Below, in pieces: positions 43,073 through 54,313 of a DNA stretch of 64,000 nt (positions within the stretch are counted from its first letter, which is position 1; every line of letters starts with the position of its first letter). The notes beneath the pieces were generated by a model. It was not told the DNA's origin. It did no database searches and worked only from the letters and a program-made list of their open reading frames with translations. Location of the stretch: positions 9,426,001 to 9,490,000 of the forward strand of contig NC_088319.1 of the NCBI RefSeq assembly GCF_910592395.1, read 5' to 3'. The DNA comes from Lineus longissimus (Eukaryota; Nemertea; Pilidiophora; Heteronemertea; Lineidae). The translations under genes were made by a program, and so were the position numbers.

Positions 43073-43192
43073 AAGTCTACAACACATGGTATTCAGAGGC
43101 GGTCACCCATCAACGTACTAACCACGCTCGACGTTGCTTGGCTTCGGTGATCGGACGAGAACCGGTGTTTTCAACATGATATGGTCGTAGAC
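43073..43192 (-). rRNA. 5S ribosomal RNA, unit 16
   Basis: 120 nt, same allele as unit 14. Confidence 0.89.
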
Positions 43193-43343
43193 ATCAGAGG
43201 CCGACTTTTTGGGCTAGTTATAACAGTAGGCCAGCGACATAATTACAAACTGCATACATTTAATTTCTGTTGACATGTTATATTGTGACAGGTTGGTCTC
43301 TTTGGAAATATTTTGTGGTTCTGAAAAGAACCGTTTGGTGTAA

Positions 43344-43649
43344 CTAGCAATCACTGTCGTACTCATCGTCTTGAAGTAGAATCTCGTCGCCGAACAGCTC
43401 GCATCTCAACTCTGTCATCTTGTTTGCAGTGAGTTCGGCAAATTTGTAATAGGCGGCCCTGACACCCTCAAGGGTTACAAGCTGGAGTCGCCTGTTGTAG
43501 CGCATCGAGCGGTGACCCTCCTCGTTAGCGTGGTTGTACCGAAGTGTTATGTCTTGAAGCTTTCTGTCTATCATCACGATCTGGTCGCATGCCTTATAAA
43601 ACTTTTCTTCAAGTTGGTGGAGTTGCGCTGACTTGGTTGAGTTTTCCAT
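43344..43649 (-). CDS. Gene B, unit 16
   Basis: Consensus 101-aa protein. Stem-loop at 43317-43332. Confidence 0.83.
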   Translation of the reverse strand: MENSTKSAQLHQLEEKFYKACDQIVMIDRKLQDITLRYNHANEEGHRSMRYNRRLQLVTLEGVRAAYYKFAELTANKMTELRCELFGDEILLQDDEYDSDC

Positions 43650-44043
43650 GTTTTCTTTCGTGTCGGTTTGATATGTTCCGATGTTCACAGGTTGAATAGT
43701 GAACTGGGACGGGTTATCTCGTCCAATTTATACTTGTGCGGTCGCGTGTCACCCGGCAGCGTAATTACCATGTCAACTCGAGTTGACATTACTCATTCAG
43801 CCGAAATTGATTGATACGTCTCACCGGCCAAGCAATGATATCGCATTGATTGTAATCAAATAATTGTATAGGCCTGGGCTCAATGTATCTGAGGAGTGAG
43901 TTAAAATCACCAATATGGCAATTAATAGGCCTAATTGGCACTTTTTCTCACCGAGTGATTGTGAGTAGAGTATAAAATCCAAATCAACTCACTATTTCAC
44001 CATTAATTCATCGACCATCGGGTCAACTTGAAAATTACCAACC

Positions 44044-44328
44044 ATGAAAACCACAATTGACCAGAGATTGCGAGCGGTTGAGAGAAAGTTTAAAACATCG
44101 GTGCGACAAGTCGGCGTCCTCGATAGACAGATTGACAGACTCCAAGCCCGATACAAGAGAGCCTACAATAGCAAGACCAATGCCGTGTTCAACAGCTTTC
44201 GTCTTCAACTTTCAACTGGAGAAGGTGTGCGTCAAGTGTTTTACCTCTATGCATGCGAAAGAGCCGCCGAGAAGAGTCGACTACAAAAAGAAATGCAAGA
44301 GGAGCTAATGAGCAAAAGAGTAGAATGA
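44044..44328 (+). CDS. Gene A, unit 16
   Basis: 94 aa with V59 changed to G inside the core motif (STGEGVR for STVEGVR). The equivalent residue in gene B is L, so this copy may be impaired. Stem-loop at 44349-44364. Confidence 0.78.
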   Translation: MKTTIDQRLRAVERKFKTSVRQVGVLDRQIDRLQARYKRAYNSKTNAVFNSFRLQLSTGEGVRQVFYLYACERAAEKSRLQKEMQEELMSKRVE

Positions 44329-44697
44329 GTCTTTATAATAATTAAAACGGTTCTTTTCAGAACCAATCAAAATAGTAAAATGAGATAATTCTGTGCAATT
44401 AGTTTGCTTCGATGTAAAAAGAAGGTGCGAATGTCTCCCTTGAAATAGCCCGTTGCTAGCCAAAGAAAACGATGCTGGGCCTGTTGGTGACGTCATCACA
44501 GACGGACCAATGACGTCACTAAGTGAATATCATCCCAGTTGAACAAACTTTTAATACTCGCCAAGGCAAATCATTCTTCAGTGTGCGACTAAATTCTCTA
44601 TTGGGCGGTGATGACGGTGGTGTTGGGGAGGGGGGCAGCTTATCAGTTTATAACTTTGAGGTATGAGGTTGGTTGGATTGGAGTCACTTTGGCATTA

Positions 44698-45539
44698 ACT
44701 ACCCTGCGATGGCAGGGCTGCAAAAATGTCTATAGGTCTCGTTAGGGAGTTTTTCCCAAATGTACGCGATGATGAAGTGCCCCATTAACAGGACGTAACA
44801 TCTATTTTAAAATGAGTTTTCAAAGTGAATGCATGAGGACAACCCATTTGTGTCGTACATGTATATCACTGGAAACGCCCGATTCCCCTGATTCTGCAGG
44901 ATGTTAAATCGGGCATTTTATTTCTTTAAATAAATCATTAGCGTCGCATTTGCTCCTAGCTCTGTTCACCATCCCAAATGGCAATATTGCCAATTGGGCC
45001 GGACAATCACGAAAAACCCCAAATATTATACATTTCTTCCTGAATAATTCTTACAGAGACCATTCTCCCATGAAAGACAGTTGCTTACGCTATACAAAAA
45101 TCAAAAAAAAATTGAGGGTCAACCATTGAACTTTTGAGATATGTTGAATTTCGCACAAATCAGCGAAAAACGCACCAACTGGCACTGGACGGCATTTCAA
45201 CACGGGGCCGACGCACATCCCAAGTTCAGTGTACACATACGTCGGCAACAACAGTATAAATGCGTAGTTTCTTGTTAGTCGCCTATTGAGTAGCGCTCTA
45301 GGTTTCAGAAACTCAAAAAAAACATGTCTTTGCCAAAACAACTGCTGAATCAACGCTGACATACTGTAAGGACCGAGAAATCAGTGATTTTAGGAACTAC
45401 GGTTAGGGGTTGACCGCGCATGAATAACAAAAAAAACTCCCTAATGAGACCATAGACTCATTAGAGTGTTCCTCTCTACGGAAATCTTTAGTAAATGGCG
45501 AAAGATTTATGCGTGGAATCGAAGAGAAACCAGAGTGAT
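44698..45539 (-). pseudogene. U5 snRNA gene split by TIR element, unit 17
   Basis: 5' domain at 45452-45539 with loop I GCCATTTACT; 3' portion at 44698-44734. Confidence 0.8.
44735..45451. mobile_element. TIR element in U5, unit 17
   Basis: 717 bp, with a private 6-bp insertion (GTACATGTATATC for GTATATC). ATA on both sides. Confidence 0.85.
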
Positions 45540-45878
45540 GGTGTCCAGCCCGAGTTGGCTAGAGCTTGCCAAGTTGTTCATTATGTGTTTGATTTTGGAA
45601 AATGGGATGCCGAGTAGTTCCTGAGTCTGTAGACAAAAGAAATGTATTGCAAGCTATTCGTAATGATCTGATGAACATATCATTCAGCTCGTCGTCAGTT
45701 GTCGCCTCATCCATGTAGGCCATGTCAATTGCGGATCATCGAGAAAAAGTCAGGGAAATACAAAAAATGACCACGCTTACGTTATCTAGCTTTGACCGTT
45801 GACCTTTGGTCAGTTCCAGCCGTCCCAACCGTGCAGTGATATTGGAAGAATTATGAGAAAAAAATAACGAAAAAACTG

Positions 45879-45998
45879 AAGTCTACAACACGTGGAATTC
45901 AGAGGCGGTCACCCATCAACGTACTAACCACGCTCGACGTTGCTTGGCTTCGGTGATCGGACGAGAACCGGTGTTTTCAACATGATATGGTCGTAGAC
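45879..45998 (-). rRNA. 5S ribosomal RNA, unit 17
   Basis: 120 nt with the AATTCC variant near the 3' end. Confidence 0.89.
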
Positions 45999-46149
45999 AT
46001 CAGAGGCCGACTTTTTGGGCTAGTTATAACAGTAGGCCAGCGACATAATTACAAACTGCATACATTTAATTTCTGTTGACATGTTATATTGTGACAGGTT
46101 GGTCTCTTTGGAAATATTTTGTGGTTTTGAAAAGAACCGTTTGGTGTAA

Positions 46150-46455
46150 CTAGCAATCACTGTCGTACTCATCGTCTTGAAGTAGAATCTCGTCGCCGAA
46201 CAGCTTGCATCTCAACTCTGTCATCTTGTTTGCAGTGAGTTCGGCAAATTTGTAATAGGCGGCCCTGACACCCTCAAGGGTTACAAGCTGGAGTCGCCTG
46301 TTGTAGCGCATCGAGCGGTGACCCTCCTCGTTGGCGTGGTTGTACCGGAGTGTTATGTCTTGAAGCTTTCTGTCTATCATCACGATCTGGTCGCATGCCT
46401 TATTAAACTTTTCTTCAAGTTGGTGGAGTTGCGCTGACTTGGTTGAGTTTTCCAT
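46150..46455 (-). CDS. Gene B, unit 17
   Basis: 101 aa with Y18N and E84K; E84 is identical in A and B. The stem-loop at 46123-46138 has a C-A mismatch (GGTTCT/AAAACC), which should weaken binding by stem-loop binding protein. This is a divergent copy next to a disrupted gene A. Confidence 0.76.
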   Translation of the reverse strand: MENSTKSAQLHQLEEKFNKACDQIVMIDRKLQDITLRYNHANEEGHRSMRYNRRLQLVTLEGVRAAYYKFAELTANKMTELRCKLFGDEILLQDDEYDSDC

Positions 46456-46849
46456 GTTTTCTTTGGTGTCGGTTTGATATGTTCCGATGTTCACAGGTTG
46501 AATAGTGAACTGGGACGGGTTATCTCGTCCAATTTATACTTGTGCGGTCGCGTGTCACCCGGCAGCGTAATTGCCATGTCAACTCGAGTTGACATTACTC
46601 ATTCAGCCGAAATTGATTGATACTTTTCACCGGCCAAGCAATGATATCGCCTTGATTGTAATCAAATAATTGTATAGGCCTGGGCTCAATGTATCTGAGG
46701 AGTGAGTTAAAATCACCAATATGGCAATTAATAGGCCTAATTGGCACTTTTTCTCACCGAGTGATTGTGAGTAGAGTATAAAATCCAAATCAACTCACTA
46801 TTTCACCATTAATTCATCAACCATCGGGTCAACTTGAAAATTACCAACC

Positions 46850-46901
46850 ATGAAAACCACAATTGACCAGAGATTGCGAGCGGTTGAGAGAAAGTTTAAA
46901 A
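46850..46901 (+). pseudogene. Gene A 5' fragment, unit 17, interrupted by a 1.19 kb insertion
   Basis: The first 17 codons (to KFK) are intact and then run into foreign sequence at 46902. The remainder resumes at 48094. The hybrid frame of 69 codons from this ATG is fortuitous. Confidence 0.88.
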
Positions 46902-48093
46902 TGTTACCTGGACAGATCTGGAAAGTGGAGGGGAATATTCAAGAATTACGGACGACAAAATCGAAATTTCCGCGACACAATTTTAATGATATGCTGAACG
47001 AACTACAATGGCGAAATACATACATGAAAGAGAAATATTGTCACATAACAGCCCTTTGACCTTTAGAAATGTGTACAATCAAAATACCAGTGATATCTAT
47101 AGTAATTATACCCGATATAGGCCCACTGCCTATATAATCCAAGTATATACAATAAACATTAGAGTGACTAGCCGTGCTAGTTAATCTAAAAGAAATTGAC
47201 AGAGTTAGGCCTAAACCTGAGAAAACATCAAGAAATCCCCGCACACAAAGTGTTAAAACCCGCAAAAACCCAAGAATTTCCGTGATTCACATTTTGATTC
47301 ACATGTCATTTGGAATGCGTGCGTCTCTCCGAATACGGAAAGCGGTTTACAAATATGGCAAAAATCTGTGACGTATTTAAAATCCCTTTAAACTTCCAAC
47401 CAATCACAGCATCGCACTTTCCCAAATATGGCACATCTGACCTATTCATCGCTGACGTGACCCCAGCCACAGCCAATCAGAGCGTCGCCTGATGTCAACA
47501 ATACCAACGCGGTTGCATTGTTGACACTGTGTTCGAAACTAAAATCCCCGTTTCTGACATGAAACGTTAATCAAACATATGGAAACTTTATACAACAAAA
47601 ATATACCTTAGCGTGACTTCTCTGAACAATAGTTGCGAACATTACATTCCCATTAAAGAATAGTTTGAAGCCCAAAATCCTTGACTGACGCTCAAGCGCG
47701 CACAGCTGATCCAGCCATTCTGACAGCCCGAGGCTCGACGCTCAACAAATTTGCCGAAAACTATTTACAAACATCTCTAACCTTTTGCATGTCAATATAC
47801 ATCTGATCTACCAGTTTTACTACACATGACTAAATGATTTAAGGTTACTTACCTGGAAAGTGGAGGGGAATATTCAAGAATTACGGACGACAAAATCGAA
47901 ATTTCCGCGACACAATTTTAATGATATGCTGAACGAACTACGCAGGCGCGAACTATTCCTACGACGTTCTCAGAAACGTAATCCCCGCGTCATTCTGTGC
48001 TTCGCTCAAGATCCACTCATTTGCCAAAAAAATGTGTCCCCCTTTTCTCGATGACTCCAAACTCATACCGCCGCATAAACTCATACCGTCACA
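46902..48093. mobile_element. 1.19 kb insertion in gene A with internal direct repeats
   Basis: AAAA lies on both sides (46898-46901 and 48094-48097) and the ends read TG...CA, as in LTR elements. However, the only long repeat is internal and not terminal: ~85 bp at 46919-47006 recurs at 47857-47942. No protein is recognised. On the minus strand, the repeat at 47857 is followed by CAG|GTAAGT (47853-47847), a perfect splice donor. CCAATCA boxes lie near 47400-47480. The insert could be a captured gene 5' region or a decayed LTR-type element. Confidence 0.7.
47857..47942. repeat. Second copy of the direct repeat within the insertion
   Basis: Matches 46919-47006 almost exactly, starting GGAAAGTGGAGGGGAATATT and ending at GCTGAACGAACTA. 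The sequences diverge immediately beyond. Confidence 0.85.
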
Positions 48094-48330
48094 AAAACAT
48101 CGGTGCGACAAGTCGGCGTCCTCGATAGACAGATTGACAGACTCCAAGCCCGATACAAGAGAGCCTACAATAGCAAGACCAATGCCGTGTTCAACAGCTT
48201 TCGTCTTCAACTTTCAACTGTAGAAGGTGTGCGTCAAGTGTTTTACCTCTATGCATGCGAAAGAGCCGCCGAGAAGAGTCGACTACAAAAAGAAATGCAA
48301 GAGGAGCTTATGAGCAAAAGAGTAGAATGA
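48094..48330 (+). pseudogene. Gene A 3' fragment, unit 17
   Basis: Residues 18 to 94 of gene A continue in frame to the TGA at 48328-48330, unchanged in sequence. Stem-loop at 48351-48366. Lacks promoter and start codon. Confidence 0.88.
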
Positions 48331-48710
48331 GTCTTTATAATAATTAAAACGGTTCTTTTCAGAACCAATCAAAATAGTAAAATGAGATAATTCTGTGCAA
48401 TTAGTTTGCTTCGATGTAAAAAGAAGGGGCGAATGTCTCCCTTGAAATAGCCCGTTGCTAGCCAAAGAAAACGATGCTGGGCCTGTTGGTGACGTCAACA
48501 CAGACGGACCAATGACGTCACTAAGTGAATATCATCCCAGTTGACCGCAAGTCCGAACAAACTTTTAATACTCGCCAAGGCAAATCATTCTTCAGTGTGC
48601 GACTAAATTCTCTATTGGGCGGTGATGACGGTGGTGGTGGGGAGGGGGCAGCTTATCAGTTTATAACTTTGAGGTATGAGGTTGGTTGGATTGGAGTCAC
48701 TTTGGCATTA

Positions 48711-49546
48711 ACTACCCTGCGATGGCAGGGCTGCAAAAATTTCTATAGGTCTCGTTAGGGAGTTTTTCCCAAATGTACGCGATGATGACGTGCCCCATTA
48801 ACAGGACGTAACATCTATTTTAAAATGCGTTTCCAAAGTGAATGCATTAGGACAACCCATTTTTGTCGTATATCACTGGAAACGCCCGATTCCCCTGATT
48901 CTGCAGGATGTTAAATCGGGCATTTTATTTCTTTAAATAAATCATTAGCGTCGCATTTGCACCTAGCTCTGTTCACCATCCCAAATGGCAATATTGCCAA
49001 TTGGGCCGGACAATCACGAAAAACCCCAAATATTATACATTTCTTCCTGAATAATTCTTACAGAGACCATTCTCCCATGAAAGACAGTTGCTTACGCTAT
49101 ACAAAAATCAAAAAAAAATCGAGGGTCAACCATTGAACCTTTGAGATATGTTGAATTTTGCACAAATCAGCGAAAAACGCACCAACTGGCACTGGACGGC
49201 ATTTCAACACGGGGCCGACGCACATCCCAAGTTCAGTGTACACATACGTCGGCAACAACAGTATAAATGCGTAGTTTCTTGTTAGTCGCCTATTGAGTAG
49301 CGCTCTAGGTTTCAGAAACTCAAAAAAAACATGTCTTTGCCAAAACAACTGCTGAATCAACGCTGACATACTGTAAGGACCGAGAAATCAGTGAGTTTAG
49401 GAACTACGGTTAGGGGTTGACCGCGCATGAATAACAAAAAAAACTCCCTAATGAGACCATAGACTCATTAGAGTGTTCCTCTCTACGGAAATCTTTAGTA
49501 AAAGGCGAAAGATTTATGCGTGGAATCGAAGAGAAACCAGAGTGAT
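48711..49546 (-). pseudogene. U5 snRNA gene split by TIR element, unit 18
   Basis: 5' domain at 49459-49546 with consensus loop I; 3' portion at 48711-48747 with an Sm-flanking change (AGAAATTTTTGC for AGACATTTTTGC), shared with units 19 and 20. Confidence 0.81.
48748..49458. mobile_element. TIR element in U5, unit 18
   Basis: 711 bp, ATA on both sides. Carries AAAATGCGTTTCC for AAAATGAGTTTTC, as do units 19 and 20 and the diverged copy at 57313. Confidence 0.85.
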
Positions 49547-49885
49547 GGTGTCCAGCCCGAGTTAGCTAGAGCTTGCCAAGTTGTTCATTATGTGTTTGAT
49601 TTTGGAAAATGGGATGCCGAGTAGTTCCTGAGTCTGTAGACAAAAGAAATGTATTGCAAGCTATTCGTAATGATGTGATGAACATATCATTCAGCTCGTC
49701 GTCAGTTGTCGCCTCATCCATGTAGGCCATGTCAATTGCGGATCATCGAGAAAAAGTCAGGGAAATACAAAAAATGACCACGCTTACGTTATCTAGCTTT
49801 GACCTTTGACCTTTGGTCAGTTCCAGCCGTCCCAACCGTGCAGTGATATTGGAAGAATTATGAGAAAAAAATAACGAAAAAACTG

Positions 49886-50005
49886 AAGTCTACAACACGT
49901 GGTATTCAGAGGCGGTCACCCATCAACGTACTAACCACGCTCGACGTTGCCTGGCTTCGGTGATCGGACGAGAACCGGTGTTTTCAACATGATATGGTCG
50001 TAGAC
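49886..50005 (-). rRNA. 5S ribosomal RNA, unit 18
   Basis: 120 nt with one change in the box A region (GAAGCCAGGCAACG for GAAGCCAAGCAACG on the RNA strand), which may weaken TFIIIA recognition. Confidence 0.88.
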
Positions 50006-50156
50006 ATCAGTGACCGACCTTTTGGGCTAGTTATAACAGTAGGCCAGCGACATAATTACAAACTGCATACATTTAATTTCTGTTGACATGTTATATTGTG
50101 ACAGGTTGGTCTCTTTGGAAATATTTTGTGGTTCTGAAAAGAACCGTTTGGTGTAA

Positions 50157-50462
50157 CTAGCAATCACTGTCGTACTCATCGTCTTGAAGTAGAATCTCGT
50201 CGCCGAACAGCTCGCATCTCAACTCTGTCATCTTGTTTGCAGTGAGTTCGGCAAATTTGTAATAGGCGGCCCTGACACCCTCAAGGGTTACAAGCTGGAG
50301 TCGCCTGTTGTAGCGCATCGAGCGGTGACCCTCCTCGTCAGCGTGGTTGTACCGGAGTGTTATGTCTTGAAGCTTTCTGTCTATCATCACGATCTGGTCG
50401 CATGCCTTATAAAACTTTTCTTCAAGTTGGTAGAGTTGCGCTGACTTGGTTGAGTTTTCCAT
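50157..50462 (-). CDS. Gene B, unit 18
   Basis: 101 aa with H11Y and N42D, both shared with units 19 and 20. Twelve bases are missing just upstream of the ATG, in the leader. Stem-loop at 50130-50145. Confidence 0.82.
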   Translation of the reverse strand: MENSTKSAQLYQLEEKFYKACDQIVMIDRKLQDITLRYNHADEEGHRSMRYNRRLQLVTLEGVRAAYYKFAELTANKMTELRCELFGDEILLQDDEYDSDC

Positions 50463-50844
50463 GTCGGTTTGATATGTTCCGATGTTCACAGGTTGAATAG
50501 TGAACTGGGACGGGTTATCTCGTCCAATTTATACTTGTGCGGTCGCGTGTCACCCGGCAGCGTAATGGCCATGTCAACTCGAGTTGACATTACTCATTCA
50601 GCCGAAATTGATTGATACTTCTCACCGGCCAAGCAATGATATCGCCTTGATTGTAATCAAATAATTGTATAGGCCTGGGCTCAATGTATCTGAGGAGTGA
50701 GTTAAAATCACCAATATGGCAATTAATAGGCCTAATTGGCACTTTTTCTCACCGAGTGATTGTGAGTAGAGTATAAAATCCAAATCAACTCACTATTTCA
50801 CCATTAATTCATCGAACATCGGGTCAACTTGAAAATTACCAACC

Positions 50845-51130
50845 ATGAAAACCACAATTGACCAGAGATTGCGAGCGGTTGAGAGAAAGTTTAAAACATC
50901 GGTGCGACAAGTCGGCGTCCTCGATAGACTGATTTACAGACTCCAAGCCCGATACAAGAGAGCCTACAATAGAAAAGACCAATGCCGTCTTCAACAGCTT
51001 TCGTCTTCAACTTTCAACTGTAGAAGGTGTGCGTCAAGTGTTTTACCTCTATGCATGCGAAAGAGCCGCCGAGAAGAGTCGACTACAAAAAGAAATGCAA
51101 GAGGAACTTATGAGCAAAAGAGTAGAATGA
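50845..51130 (+). pseudogene. Gene A, unit 18, +1 frameshift
   Basis: One extra base in AATAGAAAAGACC shifts the frame after residue 43, giving a 100-residue altered product ending at 51147. It also carries Q29L and D31Y, shared with units 19 and 20. Stem-loop at 51151-51166 intact. Confidence 0.87.
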
Positions 51131-51511
51131 GTCTTTATAATAATTAAAACGGTTCTTTTCAGAACCAATCAAAATAGTAAAATGAGATAATTCTGTGCAA
51201 TTAGTTTGCTTCGATGTAAAAAGAAGGGGCGAATGTCTCCCTTGAAATAGCCCGTTGCTAGCCAAAGAAAACGATGCTGGGCCTGTTGGTGACGTCATCA
51301 CAGACGGACCAATGACGTCACTAAGTGAATATCATCCCAGTTGACCGCAAGTCCGAACAAACTTTTAATACTCGCCAAGGCAAATCATTCTTCAGTGTGC
51401 GACTAAATTCTCTATTGGGCGGTGATGACGGTGGTGGTGGGGAGGAGGGCAGCTTATCAGTTTATAACTGTGAGGTATGAGGTTGGTTGGATTGGAGTCA
51501 CTTTGGCATTA

Positions 51512-52347
51512 ACTACCCTGCGATGGCAGGGCTGCAAAAATTTCTATAGGTCTCGTTAGGGAGTTTTTCCCAAATGTACGCGATGATGACGTGCCCCATT
51601 AACAGGACGTAACATCTATTTTAAAATGCGTTTCCAAAGTGAATGCATGAGGACAACCCATTTGTGTCGTATATCACTGGAAACGCCCGATTCCCCTGAT
51701 TCTGCAGGATGTTAAATCGGGCATTTTATTTCTTTAAATAAATCATTAGCGTCGCATTTGCACCTAGCTCTGTTCACCATCCCAAATGGCAATATTGCCA
51801 ATTGGGCCGGACAATCACGAAAAACCCCAAATATTATACATTTCTTCCTGAATAATTCTTACAGAGACCATTCTCCCATGAAAGACAGTTGCTTACGCTA
51901 TACAAAAATCAAAAAAAAATCGAGGGTCAACCATTGAACTTTTGAGATATGTTGAATTTTGCACAAATCAGCGAAAAACGCACCAACTGGCACTGGACGG
52001 CATTTCAACACGGGGCCGACGCACATCCCAAGTTCAGTGTACACATACGTCGGCAACAACAGTATAAATGCGTAGTTTCTTGTTAGTCGCCTATTGAGTA
52101 GCGCTCTAGGTTTCAGAAACTCAAAAAAAACATGTCTTTGCCAAAACAACTGCTGAATCAACGCTGACATACTGTAAGGACCGAGAAATCAGTGAGTTTA
52201 GGAACTACGGTTAGGGGTTGACCGCGCATGAATAACAAAAAAAACTCCCTAATGAGACCATAGACTCATTAGAGTGTTCCTCTCTACGGAAATCTTTAGT
52301 AAAAGGCGCAAGATTTATGCGTGGAATCGAAGAGAAACCAGAGTGAT
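51512..52347 (-). pseudogene. U5 snRNA gene split by TIR element, unit 19
   Basis: 5' domain at 52260-52347 with AAATCTTGCGCC for AAATCTTTCGCC, which breaks the stem closing loop I; 3' portion at 51512-51548. Confidence 0.8.
51549..52259. mobile_element. TIR element in U5, unit 19
   Basis: 711 bp, ATA on both sides; nearly the same as unit 18. Confidence 0.85.
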
Positions 52348-52686
52348 GGTGTCCAGCCCGAGTTAGCTAGAGCTTGCCAAGTTGTTCATTATGTGTTTGA
52401 TTTTGGAAAATGGGATGCCGAGTAGTTCCTGAGTCTGTAGACAAAAGAAATGTATTGCAAGCTATTCGTAATGATCTGATGAACATATCATTCAGCTCGT
52501 CGTCAGTTGTCGCCTCATCCATGTAGGCCATGTCAATTGCGGATCATCGAGAAAAAGTCAGGGAAATACAAAAAATGACCACGCTTACGTTATCTAGCTT
52601 TGACCTTTGACCTTTGGTCAGTTCCAGCCGTCCCAACCGTGCAGTGATATTGGAAGAATTATGAGAAAAAAATAACGAAAAAACTG

Positions 52687-52806
52687 AAGTCTACAACACG
52701 TGGTATTCAGAGGCAGTCACCCATCAACGTACTAACCACGCTCGACGTTGCTTGGCTTCGGTGATCGGACGAGAACCGGTGTTTTCAACATGATATGGTC
52801 GTAGAC
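52687..52806 (-). rRNA. 5S ribosomal RNA, unit 19
   Basis: 120 nt; box C has GACTGCC for GACCGCC, at the same position that is altered in unit 1. Confidence 0.88.
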
Positions 52807-52957
52807 ATCAGAGGCCGACTTTTTGGGCTAGTTATAACAGTAGGCCAGCGACATAATTACAAACTGCATACATTTAATTTCTGTTGACATGTTATATTGT
52901 GACAGGTTGGTCTCTTTGGAAATATTTTGTGGTTCTGAAAAGAACCGTTTGGTGTAA

Positions 52958-53263
52958 CTAGCAATCACTGTCGTACTCATCGTCTTGAAGTAGAATCTCG
53001 TCGCCGAACAGCTCGCATCTCAACTCTGTCATCTTGTTTGCAGTGAGTTCGGCAAATTTGTAATAGGCGGCCCTGACACCCTCAAGGGTTACAAGCTGGA
53101 GTCGCCTGTTGTAGCGCATCGAGCGGTGACCCTCCTCGTCAGCGTGGTTGTACCGGAGTGTTATGTCTTGAAGCTTTCTGTCTATCATCACGATCTGGTC
53201 GCATGCCTTATAAAACTTTTCTTCAAGTTGGTAGAGTTGCGCTGACTTGGTTGAGTTTTCCAT
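52958..53263 (-). CDS. Gene B, unit 19
   Basis: Same 101-aa protein as unit 18. The promoter palindrome is broken by one base near 53377, and the TATA region reads TATACTGG for TATACTTG. Stem-loop at 52931-52946. Confidence 0.82.
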   Translation of the reverse strand: MENSTKSAQLYQLEEKFYKACDQIVMIDRKLQDITLRYNHADEEGHRSMRYNRRLQLVTLEGVRAAYYKFAELTANKMTELRCELFGDEILLQDDEYDSDC

Positions 53264-53645
53264 GTCGGTTTGATATGTTCCGATGTTCACAGGTTGAATA
53301 GTGAACTGGGACGGGTTATCTCGTCCAATTTATACTGGTGCGGTCGCGTGTCACCCGGCAGCGTAATGGCCATGTCCACTCGAGTTGACATTACTCATTC
53401 AGCCGAAATTGATTGATACTTCTCACCGGCCAAGCAATGATATCGCCTTGATTGTAATCAAATAATTGTATAGGCCTGGGCTCAATGTATCTGAGGAGTG
53501 AGTTAAAATCACCAATATGGCAATTAATAGGCCTAATTGGCACTTTTTCTCACCGAGTGATTGTGAGTAGAGTATAAAATCCAAATCAACTCACTATTTC
53601 ACCATTAATTCATCAACCATCGGGTCAACTTGAAAATTACCAACC

Positions 53646-53932
53646 ATGAAAACCACAATTGACCAGAGATTGCGAGCGGTTGAGAGAAAGTTTAAAACAT
53701 CGGTGCGACAAGTCGGCGTCCTCGATAGACTGATTTACAGACTCCAAGCCCGATACAAGAGAGCCTACAATAGCAAAAGACCAATGGCGTCTTCAACAGC
53801 TTTCGTCTTCAACTTTCAACTGTAGAAGGTGTGCGTCAAGTGTTTTACCTCTATGCATGCGAAAGAGCCGCCGAGAAGAGTCGACTACAAAAAGAAATGC
53901 AAGAGGAACTTATGAGCAAAAGAGTAGAATGA
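53646..53932 (+). pseudogene. Gene A, unit 19, +2 frameshift
   Basis: Two extra A in AGCAAAAGACC shift the frame after residue 44, ending at a stop at 53823-53825 after 59 residues. The original stop at 53930-53932 and the stem-loop at 53953-53968 remain. Confidence 0.87.
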
Positions 53933-54313
53933 GTCTTTATAATAATTAAAACGGTTCTTTTCAGAACCAATCAAAATAGTAAAATGAGATAATTCTGTGC
54001 AATTAGTTTGCTTCGATGTAAAAAGAAGGGGCGAATGTCTCCCTTGAAATAGCCCGTTGCTAGCCAAAGAAAACGATGCTGGGCCTTTTGGTGACGTCAT
54101 CACAGACGGACCAATGACGTCACTAAGTGAATATCATCCCAGTTGACCGCAAGTCCGAACAAACTTTTAATACTCGCCAAGGCAAATCATTCTTCAGTGT
54201 GCGACTAAATTCTCTATTGGGCGGTGATGACGGTGGTGGTGGGGAGGAGGGCAGCTTATCAGTTTATAACTGTGAGGTATGAGGTTGGTTGGATTGGAGT
54301 CACTTTGGCATTA

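Noticed and set aside
47841-47860. ACTTACCTGG resembling the 5' end of U1 snRNA
   Set aside because: Only about 10 nt match; the rest of U1 is absent. It is better read as a splice donor on the minus strand.
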